Shown: piece after piece, positions 18,005-26,200 of the stretch
Layout: every line of letters starts with the position of its first letter
Numbering within the stretch: position 1 is the stretch's first letter
Source of the DNA: Deltaproteobacteria bacterium
Lineage (GTDB): Bacteria > Myxococcota_A > UBA796 > UBA2385
Assembly (NCBI GenBank): GCA_016792625.1
Contig: JAEUKK010000100.1
Span: 62,001 to 126,000 of the forward strand
Reading direction: 5' to 3'
Length of the DNA stretch: 64,000 bases
The notes under the pieces: generated by a model
Told to the model about the DNA's origin: nothing
The model's input: the letters and a program-made list of their open reading frames with translations, nothing else
The model's database searches: none
Position numbers and translations under genes: made by a program

Positions 18005-20070
18005 CGCCGGCGCTGCTCGCCCCCGCGGCGCTCGGGCTCCTGGTCCTGCTGGTCGGGCCGCTGCTCGCCCACCTCGCGCGTCGCCGGCCCCAAGATGACG
18101 TGCCCTACGGCGCGATGCTCCTGTTGCAGCGCCTCCAGCAGCTGCAGCGCCGGCGCCAGCGCCTTCAAGATCTCCCGCTGCTGATCCTCCGCCTGATCGC
18201 CCTGCTGGCCGTCATCCTCGCCGTGTCTGGGCCCGAGCTGCGCTGGCCGGGCGACGCGCGTGACAGCGGCCCGCGCGGCCCGGTGGTCTTCCTCATCGAC
18301 GACAGCCTCTCGATGGATCTGCGCCCCGACGGCGGCGAGGACAGCCTCGCCGCGCGCGCCCGGGCCGAGCTGGGCCGCCGCCTCGCCGCGCTGCCTGAGG
18401 GCACCCGCGCCGGCATCGTCAGCATCGGCGCCCCCGCGGTGGCGCTGACCCCAGAGCTGACCGCCGACCCGGGCGCGCTGCAGGCGGCGTTCGCCCAGGT
18501 CCGACAGGGGCAGGGGGCCACCGACCTGGCCGGGGCGCTGCAGCTCGGTCGCCGGCTCCTCGATGGCGCCGGCGGTACCCTCGTGGTGCTCACCGACGAG
18601 GCTGGCCCGGTGGCGGTCGAGGCGGCCCGCGCCGAGCTCGACCTGCTGGCGCGCCAAGAGGTCGGCTTGGAGCCGGTGGTGTTCTCCGCCGAGGCTCCGG
18701 CGAACCTGCACATCACCGAGGCCGAGTACGGCGAGGGCCTCGAAGGCGGCAGCGTGCGCCTCGTGGTGGTCAACCACGGCGCGACCGCTGCCGAGGTGCC
18801 TCTGGTGGTCGAGCTTCCGGGCGGGGTTGAGATCACGACCTTCGTCGAGGTGGCGGCCCGCAGCAGCGCCGAAGAGCGCGTGACGGTGCCCCGCAGCAAC
18901 GAGGGCGGCGTCGGCATCGCCCGCTTGCGCGACCCGGCGCTGCCCGCCGACGATGTCTTCGCCTTCCACCTGCCGCGGGTGGGCGCCAGCCGGGTGCTCG
19001 TGGTCGACGGCGACCCTGGCCACACCGCGGCCGCCTCCGAGGTTTACTTTTTGGAGCGGGCCCTGGCCCCCTGGGGGCCGGCGGGCGGCGCGCGCGCCGG
19101 CGTCCGGCCCGAGATCACCACGCCCGTCGGCATCTCCACGCTGGATCCCGCGGTGCACCGAGTGGCCTTCTTGGCCAACGTCTCCGACCCCGCGCCCCTG
19201 CTCGCCGAGCTCGCGCCCTTCCTGCAAGCCGGCGGCGGGCTGGTGATCAGCCTCGGCGACAACGTGACCGCCGATGCCTACAACGCCGCCTTGGGCGGCA
19301 TCCTGCCGGGTCGTTTGGGCCGGGTCGTGCCGCTCGGCGGCGATGACCGGGGCGCGCCCACCGCCTTGCCCGACACGAGCTTGCCCTTGTTTAAGCCGTT
19401 CTCGCGGGGCGGCCGGGCGAGCTTCGGCGCCGCGCGCTGGCGGCGGCTGTTTGAGGTCGAGCCGGTCGAGGGGGCCACCGTGCTGCTGCGGACCGAGGCG
19501 GGGGTGCCCTTGCTCCTGGAGCGGACGGTCGGCCGGGGCCGGGTGCTCCTTTTGACCGGCACCATCGATCTCGGCTGGGGTGACCTCTGCTTGCAGTCGG
19601 CGTTTATGCCGCTCATTCAGCGCTTGGTGGGCCAGCTCGGCGGCCAAGCGGGGGGCGCTGGTGAGCGCCTCGTCGGCGCGGTCGGCGCGCCGCTGCGCAT
19701 CCCCGTCGGCGGGGCGATCGACGAGGTGAGCGTCACCGGGCCCGACGGCCCCGTCCCGACCCAGCGCGCCGGCGACAGCCTCAGCTTTACGCCCGCCAAA
19801 GCCGGCGCCTACGCCGTCGAGCTGCCCGGCGCGCCGCCTTTGGCCTGGGTGGCGGTGAACACCGACCCCGTCGAGTCCGACGTCCAGCGCGGCCCCAGCC
19901 TGCTCGCGGTCGCCGCCGAGGTCGCACCCGAGGCCTTCGTCGTCCGCCTGGACCTGAGCCGGCCGCTGCTCTGGGCCGCGCTCGGCCTGCTGCTGCTGCA
20001 GGGCGCCCTCGCTTGGTGGCGGGACCGGGCCGCGCCCGCCGCTGAGGAGCCCGATGTCCGCGCCGCTTGA
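18001..20070 (+). CDS. BatA-like membrane protein with VWA domain
   Basis: 689 residues. The ATG at 18001 overlaps the DUF58 gene by 4 bp and gives the BatA-type N-terminus (LLAPAALGLLVLLVGPLLAHLARRRP, second helix LPLLILRLIALLAVILAVSGPEL). Asp100-x-Ser102-x-Ser104 in FLIDDSLSMDL is an intact MIDAS motif of the VWA domain. A long beta-rich region follows, with a glutamine-amidotransferase-like stretch (LVVDGDPGHT to GGGLVISLGDNV). A C-terminal helix (LLWAALGLLLLQGALAWW) anchors the end. It is the membrane partner expected for MoxR/DUF58. It overlaps the next gene by 17 bp. Confidence 0.87.
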   Translation: MTPALLAPAALGLLVLLVGPLLAHLARRRPQDDVPYGAMLLLQRLQQLQRRRQRLQDLPLLILRLIALLAVILAVSGPELRWPGDARDSGPRGPVVFLIDDSLSMDLRPDGGEDSLAARARAELGRRLAALPEGTRAGIVSIGAPAVALTPELTADPGALQAAFAQVRQGQGATDLAGALQLGRRLLDGAGGTLVVLTDEAGPVAVEAARAELDLLARQEVGLEPVVFSAEAPANLHITEAEYGEGLEGGSVRLVVVNHGATAAEVPLVVELPGGVEITTFVEVAARSSAEERVTVPRSNEGGVGIARLRDPALPADDVFAFHLPRVGASRVLVVDGDPGHTAAASEVYFLERALAPWGPAGGARAGVRPEITTPVGISTLDPAVHRVAFLANVSDPAPLLAELAPFLQAGGGLVISLGDNVTADAYNAALGGILPGRLGRVVPLGGDDRGAPTALPDTSLPLFKPFSRGGRASFGAARWRRLFEVEPVEGATVLLRTEAGVPLLLERTVGRGRVLLLTGTIDLGWGDLCLQSAFMPLIQRLVGQLGGQAGGAGERLVGAVGAPLRIPVGGAIDEVSVTGPDGPVPTQRAGDSLSFTPAKAGAYAVELPGAPPLAWVAVNTDPVESDVQRGPSLLAVAAEVAPEAFVVRLDLSRPLLWAALGLLLLQGALAWWRDRAAPAAEEPDVRAA

Positions 20071-20890
20071 CCGCCTCGCCGGCCTGCCGCCGGCCCCGCT
20101 GACCCCGCTGACCCGGCGCGGGCTGCTCGCGCTGGGCGCCGCGCTGCCCGCCTTGTTGCTGCCCCGCGGCGTCGCCGCCTTTGGCGCGCCGAGCCAACAA
20201 GACGTCTGCGAGCTCAACCTCAGCCGCGGCAGCCTGAGCCGTCCCGGCGCCTGGCAGCGGCTGCTCTACGAGCTGATCGAGGCCACCTCGGTCGAGGCCA
20301 ACCCCCGCTCGGTCGCGCTCGCCCCCGAAGATCCGCTGCTGTTCGAGCACCCCTTCTGCGTGCTCATCGGCGACGGCGCGCTGCCCGAGCTGAGCCCGGT
20401 GGCGGTCGAGCAGCTCCGGCGCTTCTTGTCCTACGGCGGCTTCTTGTTGTGCGATGACGCCAGCGGCGCCCCCGATAGCCCCTTTGCGCGCTCGGTGCGC
20501 AAGCTGGCGGCGACGCTGTTCCCCACGCGGCCGATGGCCCCCTTGCCGGGTGATCACAGCGTATTTCGCGCCTTTTTCTTGCTTGACCGCCCGCTCGGGC
20601 GCACCGACCGCGGCGCCGCCCTAGAGGGGGTCTCGGTCGGGCCGGTCACCCCGATGATGTACATGCCCAACGATCTCAGCGGCGCGCTCGACCGCGGCAG
20701 CGACGGCCGCTCCAAGCACTTCCCGGTGCCCGGCGGCGAGGAGCAGCGCCGCGAGGCGATCAAGCTCGGCGTCAACCTCGTGATGTACGCCCTGACCAGC
20801 AACTACAAGCACGACCAGGCGCACGTCGCCGAGCTGCTCCGCGAGGGCAAGCTCCAAGACCTGCGGCTGCCCGCGGCGGGCGGCCGATGA
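20054..20890 (+). CDS. DUF4159 protein with twin-arginine-like signal
   Basis: 278 residues. The N-terminus carries TRRGLLALGAALPALLLPRGVAA, a twin-arginine-type signal with a hydrophobic core, which suggests export in folded form. The rest matches DUF4159: LLYELIEATSVEANPRS, then RRFLSYGGFLLCDDASG, and later KLGVNLVMYALTSNYKHDQAHV. The fold is related to the inactive amidotransferase-like domains of the neighbouring VWA proteins. It is translationally linked on both sides (17-bp and 4-bp overlaps). DUF4159 genes recur in MoxR/DUF58/DUF4175 clusters; molecular function unknown. Confidence 0.85.
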   Translation: MSAPLDRLAGLPPAPLTPLTRRGLLALGAALPALLLPRGVAAFGAPSQQDVCELNLSRGSLSRPGAWQRLLYELIEATSVEANPRSVALAPEDPLLFEHPFCVLIGDGALPELSPVAVEQLRRFLSYGGFLLCDDASGAPDSPFARSVRKLAATLFPTRPMAPLPGDHSVFRAFFLLDRPLGRTDRGAALEGVSVGPVTPMMYMPNDLSGALDRGSDGRSKHFPVPGGEEQRREAIKLGVNLVMYALTSNYKHDQAHVAELLREGKLQDLRLPAAGGR

Positions 20891-23136
20891 GCTGGTGGTG
20901 GGGAGGCGCCTGGCCCGGCGCTGCGCAGCTGGTCTGGGGCGCCGCCCCCGAGGTCTGCGCGCTCGCGGTCGGCCTGGCCATCGCGTCCACGGGGCTCATG
21001 GTCGCCCGCGCCCGCGGCCTGCGCGGGAAGATCGTAGATGGGGTTGTTTTCGGCACGGCTGCCGCGGCCCTGGCCTTCGCGCTCTGCGATCCGCGCCTCG
21101 TGGCCGAGGCGGGCCGGGAGGAGCGCGGCCGGGTCGTCGTGCTCATCGACGGCAGCGCCTCGATGGCGGTCGAGGAGGGGGGCGCGCCCCGATCCGTGGT
21201 CGTACAGGCCCAGATCGACGCGCTGCAGGCCGATGGGCCCGTCGAAGTCTACACCTTCGGCGCCGAGCTGACCCCGGGCGTCCCGGTCAAGTACGACGGC
21301 CACCACAGCGATCTGGGCGTCGCGCTGGCCGCGGTGGCCGACCGCCACCTGGGCGAGCGGCTGCGCGGGATCGTCGTGCTGACCGACGGCATCGACCGGG
21401 GGCCGCTGCGCCGCGCCGTCCGCGAGGCGGCGGCTGAGGGCCGGCTGCGCGCCGATCTGGTGCCCGCCTTGCCCGGGCCGCTCACCGTCGTCCCCATCGG
21501 CTCGGGGGCCGAGCTCACCGATCTCGCCATCGAAGAGGTGGTCTCGGGCGGCTTCGCCTTCCTGCGCACCCCCTTCGATCTGCGGGCCCAGCTCCGCGGG
21601 GCCCCGGGCCAGACCATCCCGGTCAGCCTGTCGACCGGCGGCCAGGTGGTCGAGCAGCAACAGGTCAGCCTCGACGCCGAGGGCAGGGCCGAGGCGCGGT
21701 TCACCATCACCCCGCGCGAGGTCGGGCGCTTCGCCTGGGAGCTGTCGGTCCCGGTCCTCGCTGGCGACGCGGTCCCGGGCAACAACACCTTCCCCGTGGT
21801 TGTGCGGGTGGTGCGGGACCGGACGCGGGTGCTCCAGGTCAGCGGCAGCCCGAGCTACGACCAAAAGTTCCTCCGCCTGCTGTTGAAAGAGGACCAGGCC
21901 GTCGATCTGGTGAGCTTCTTCATCCTCCGCTCAACCACCGATGTGCTCGCCGGCTGGAGCCCCTCTGAGCTCTCCCTCATCGAGTTCCCCTATGAGCGGC
22001 TGTTCTCGGAAGATCTGAGCACTTTTGACCTCGTGATCCTCCAGAATTTTAACTACGGGCCCTACTTCGACGCCTACGCGGCGCCCGACCTCCTGCAAAA
22101 CATCGCAAACTACGTGACCCGCGGCGGGGCGCTGATGATGGTCGGCGGCGCGCTGAGCTTCGATCTCGGCGGCTACGCGGGCACCCCGGTCGCTGGTGTG
22201 CTGCCGGTGCGCCTCGGCCTCGACGGCATGAAGGCCGCCGAGGAGCGCTTCACGCCGGTGCTCACCGCCGCCGGCCGCGCCCACCCGTTGACCCGCCTCG
22301 CTGGTGATCCCGAAGAGACGGCGGCCGCCTGGGCCGCGCTGCCCCCGATGGATGGCCTGAACCTCTCGCTGGGCCCGTCCGAGGGCGCCGCGGTCCTGCT
22401 CGAGCACCCGACGATGAAGGTCGGAGGGCAGCCCCTGCCCGTGCTCACCGTGGGGGAGGTGGGTGAGGGCCGGAGCGCCGCGCTGATGGTCGACGCGAGC
22501 TGGAGGTGGTCGTTCTCCGAGGTGGCGCAAGGCAAGGGCAACCAGGCCTACCTGCGCTTCTGGAAGAACGCGCTGCGCTGGCTGGTCGCCGACCCCGAGG
22601 ACCGGCGGGTGGTGGTGAGCCCCTCGCGCGAGAACGCCCTGGTGGGCGAAGAGCTGCGCGTCACGATCAAGGTGCGCGACGCTGCCTACGGCCCCAAGCC
22701 CGACGCCCAGGTCGACGGCCTCGTGCGCGCGCCCGACGGCACGACCTCCCCGCTCAGCCTGCGCACCAACGCGGCGGGCGAGGTGACCCTGACCCTGCAG
22801 CCCACCCAGCAGGGGGCGCACCGCGTCGAGGTGCGCAGCGGGCCCCTGGCCGCCGAGCGCGCCGAGACGGTCTTCGCGGTCAGCGCGCGAGACCCCGAGC
22901 TCAACGAGATCGCCCCCGACATCGGCTTCCTCAAGGCGCTGGTCGCGCTCTATGGCGACAAGGCGACCCTGGCCGAGGGTGAGCTGCCCGGCGCCGGGCT
23001 CTGGGATGACGAAGCACGTCGGCGGCTGCCCTCCCGCGCCGAGCTGCGCTTGGGCCGCGCGCCGGCCCTCGGCCTGCTCTTTGGCGCCCTCTTCGGCCTC
23101 GGCCTCGTGGTGCGGCGGCGGCTCGGGGCCCCCTGA
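20887..23136 (+). CDS. Membrane protein with VWA and amidotransferase-like domains
   Basis: 749 residues. Two N-terminal helices (LAVGLAIASTGLMVARA, VVFGTAAAALAFALCD) are followed by a VWA domain with the MIDAS residues Asp88-x-Ser90-x-Ser92 (LIDGSASMAVEE) and VLTDGIDRG. Residues about 300-520 form a class I glutamine amidotransferase-like domain without a recognisable Cys nucleophile (TFDLVILQNFNYGPYFDAYA, YVTRGGALMMVGG). An Ig-like segment and a C-terminal helix ending in RRRLG follow. It is the last gene of the tightly overlapping cluster that begins with the DUF4175-like gene, since a 136-bp gap with a hairpin follows. Confidence 0.83.
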   Translation: MSWWWGGAWPGAAQLVWGAAPEVCALAVGLAIASTGLMVARARGLRGKIVDGVVFGTAAAALAFALCDPRLVAEAGREERGRVVVLIDGSASMAVEEGGAPRSVVVQAQIDALQADGPVEVYTFGAELTPGVPVKYDGHHSDLGVALAAVADRHLGERLRGIVVLTDGIDRGPLRRAVREAAAEGRLRADLVPALPGPLTVVPIGSGAELTDLAIEEVVSGGFAFLRTPFDLRAQLRGAPGQTIPVSLSTGGQVVEQQQVSLDAEGRAEARFTITPREVGRFAWELSVPVLAGDAVPGNNTFPVVVRVVRDRTRVLQVSGSPSYDQKFLRLLLKEDQAVDLVSFFILRSTTDVLAGWSPSELSLIEFPYERLFSEDLSTFDLVILQNFNYGPYFDAYAAPDLLQNIANYVTRGGALMMVGGALSFDLGGYAGTPVAGVLPVRLGLDGMKAAEERFTPVLTAAGRAHPLTRLAGDPEETAAAWAALPPMDGLNLSLGPSEGAAVLLEHPTMKVGGQPLPVLTVGEVGEGRSAALMVDASWRWSFSEVAQGKGNQAYLRFWKNALRWLVADPEDRRVVVSPSRENALVGEELRVTIKVRDAAYGPKPDAQVDGLVRAPDGTTSPLSLRTNAAGEVTLTLQPTQQGAHRVEVRSGPLAAERAETVFAVSARDPELNEIAPDIGFLKALVALYGDKATLAEGELPGAGLWDDEARRRLPSRAELRLGRAPALGLLFGALFGLGLVVRRRLGAP

Positions 23137-23191
23137 GCTCCGCCGCGGATGGGGCGACTGGCCCACATTTTGCTGTCGCCGGGGCGCAGGC

Positions 23192-23213
23192 GCGGGCCCG
23201 GATGGGGGCCCGC
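23192..23213 (+). terminator. GC-rich hairpin after the MoxR/Bat cluster
   Basis: An 8-bp perfect stem (GCGGGCCC at 23192-23199, GGGCCCGC at 23206-23213) with a 6-base loop lies 55 bp after the stop of the last cluster gene and 59 bp before the next start. No T-run follows. It may terminate or attenuate transcription between the two units; this is a structural guess. Confidence 0.35.
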
Positions 23214-23272
23214 CCGCTGCGATAGGGGGCGAGGTCCGCGGAGGGCCGCCCCACCGCGTCGAGGAGGCTTCG

Positions 23273-26200
23273 ATGGGAAATTCGGGCTGGTGGCCGCGCG
23301 TGCGCGCGGCGGTGGGTGTGGGGGCGGTGCTCGCGGCGGCCATCGGGCTGGCGGCGTGTGACAAAGACAACGCAGAGGACGGTGATCTGGCGAGCGAGGG
23401 CGCGATGGCCCCCGGCGCCGCCCTCGACGGGCCGCTGCGCCGCATCCAGGTCATCGGGCCGGCGGGCGGGGTGCCCGAGGCGCTGCAGGTGCGGCTCACC
23501 GCCCCGATGTTCGGCGCCGAGCAGGTGGGCGGCCCGGCCGGCGACGCGCTCCGCTGGACCTTGAGCCCGGCGGTCGAGGTCGAGGCGGTGGTCGTCGGCG
23601 TCGATGTCATCGAGCTGCGGCCGAAGGTCAGCCTGCGCCCGGGCACCGAGTACCAGCTGACGGTCACCGGCCTGCAGCGCGGCGCCGAGCTGTTGAGCCC
23701 GCCCGAGCCCGACGCGTGGAGCCACAGCTTCCGCACCCCCGACTTTGGCTTGCTTCGAGCCTCGCCGCGGCGCTTCTCGCCCAAAGATGGCGTGATGGAG
23801 CTCGATCTGCGCTTCACCGGCGCGGTGCGCGCAGAAGATGTGCTGCCCAAGCTTGAGCTGCGCGGGCCCGCTGGCGCGCCGATCCGCTTCACCGGCACCC
23901 TGCTCGCCGACGGCCGCACCCTTCGCCTCAGCTCGCGCGATCCGGGCGCCCTGGTCGAGGGCCCGCTGCAGGTCAGCCTCGCCGCCGGCGTGCCCTATGC
24001 CGAAGATGGCGCGCTGCTCGCGCCCGCCGCGACCGCCACCCTCACGCTGAGCGACGCCCCACCGGTTGAGGTGCTCGCCGTGATGGTCAAAGAGGGCCTG
24101 TCCGGCTTCTACTTTGAGGTGGTCTGCAAAGACCCCAGCGCAGGTGAGGAGCGCTGGTACTGGGATCGCGACAGCTACGAGTCCTGGTATGTGCACGAGC
24201 GCTGCATGCCCGACGCGGACGCCATTGCCAGCGCGATCCAGATCAGCCCGGCGGTGCCGTTCACGGTGACCCCAGGCCCGGCGGGCTTCCGCATCATGGG
24301 CGAGTTCTCCCGCGGCGTCTACGATCTGTCGCTGGGGGGCGGCCTGCGCACCATCGACGGCGGTCAGCTGCCCGCGGATGTCAGCCGGCAGCTCGGGGTC
24401 CCCCGGCGGGCGTCGGCGGTCGAGTTCGTGAGCACCGGCCGGTACCTGCCGCGCAGCGCCTGGCGGAACCTCGCCGTGCGCACGCTCAACGTCGACAAGG
24501 TCGAGGTCGAGGTGCGGCACGTGCCGCCCGAGAACCTCGTGTTCTGGCTCTCGGGCGCTGAGCAGGCCGACGCGCGCACCTCGGTGGTCCTCGCGCGCAC
24601 CGAGGTCCCCATCGCCATGCGCGAAGATCAGCCTGGGACGCACTACCTCGACCTCGCCAGCCTTGTGCCCAACGCCGGGCAGGGCGTCTACGAGGTGACG
24701 GTCCGCGGCGGTCCGGCGGTCGACGCGGCCCGGCTGGTGTTGACTGACCACCAGATCATCGCGAAGCGGGGCCAGCCCTCCGTCGACGCCGAGGGCGTGC
24801 GGGTGCCGGCTCCCCTCTGGTTGTGGGTGCGCGACGTGCACACGGGCGGCCCGTCCAGCGGGGTCGAGCTGAAGGCGGTCCGCCCGAGCGGGCAGGTCCT
24901 CGGCCGCTGCCTCACCGGCGGCGATGGCCACTGCGCGCTTGCGTTCCCAGCAGACCCGCTCGACTCGTCCGAGGCCTTCGCGATCATCGCCCAAAAGGGC
25001 GCCGACCTTACCTTCCTGCGCTTCGAGGATCTGCTGCTGCAGAGCGACGCCGAGACCCAGGGTGAGCCCTGGTCCACCGGCGGCGAGCCCGTGGCCTACC
25101 GGGCCGGCCTCTACACCGACCGCGGGGTCTACCGGCCGGGCGAGACCGTGCACCTCGCCGGCGTGCTGCGTGACGGTGAGGGTGGCCTGCCCGAGGCTCT
25201 TCCGCGCGCGGTTGCCCGATTTATCGACGCCCGCGGCAGCGAGCTGCGCCGGGTCGCGCTCACGCCGGACGCCAACGGGCACTTCACAGCCGACCTCGGC
25301 CTCGCCGACTTCGCCGCCACCGGGCGCTACCACGCGCGGCTCGAGGTCGCGGATCGCCCGGTCGGAGAGCTGAGCTTCAACGTCGAGGAGTTCGTGCCCG
25401 AGCGCATGGCGGTGAGCGCCAAGGCCAGCGCGGCGCACGTGATTGGCCCGGAGCGCGCCACCTTCGCGGTCGAAGGGCGCTGGCTCTTCGGCGGCTCGGC
25501 CAGCGGCAGCGCGGTCGAGGCCAGCTGCCGGGTCGAGCCGGCTCGCTTCAGCCCGCCGGGCGCCGAGGGTTGGCACTTCGGCGCGGCTAGCGTCGAGGGC
25601 CTCGCCCACACCTCGGTGCGCATCGGCGGCGACAAGGGCGTGCTGGACGCAGAAGGCAAGGCCTCGGTGCGCTGCGCGCCGGCGACCGAGGCGGCCATGT
25701 TCGGCTCGGCCCAGGTCGTCGCCGAGCTGGCGGTGCTGGAGGGCGGCAGCGGCCGGGCCACCCGCACCACCGCGACGGTCCCCGTCCACCCCGCACCGCT
25801 CTACATCGGCCTGCGCTCGCCCAAGGCGCAGGTGCGGCGCGGCCAAGAGCTGGCGGTGGAGGGGCGCCTCGTTGATCTCGACGGCAAAGACCTGAGCGCC
25901 GGCGCTCCCGAGAAGGTCGAGGTGGAGGTCTTCCGCCTCGACGAAGAGGTAGGCTGGTTCTGGGATGACGGCGAAGGTTCGGGCCAGGTACGGCGCTCGC
26001 TGCGCCGGGTGTCCGAGGGCCGGCGGGTGCTGCCGGTGAGCGGTGGGCGCTTCACCCTCCGCTGGCCGGGGGTCAGCGAGGCCGCAGGCTGGCTCGTGGT
26101 CGCGACCGGGGGCGGCGCCCGCACCGAGCTTTTCCTTGAGGGCGACGCGAACCGCTACGCTTGGTGGGACGGCGAGCAGCAGGCCGATCAGACCCCGCGC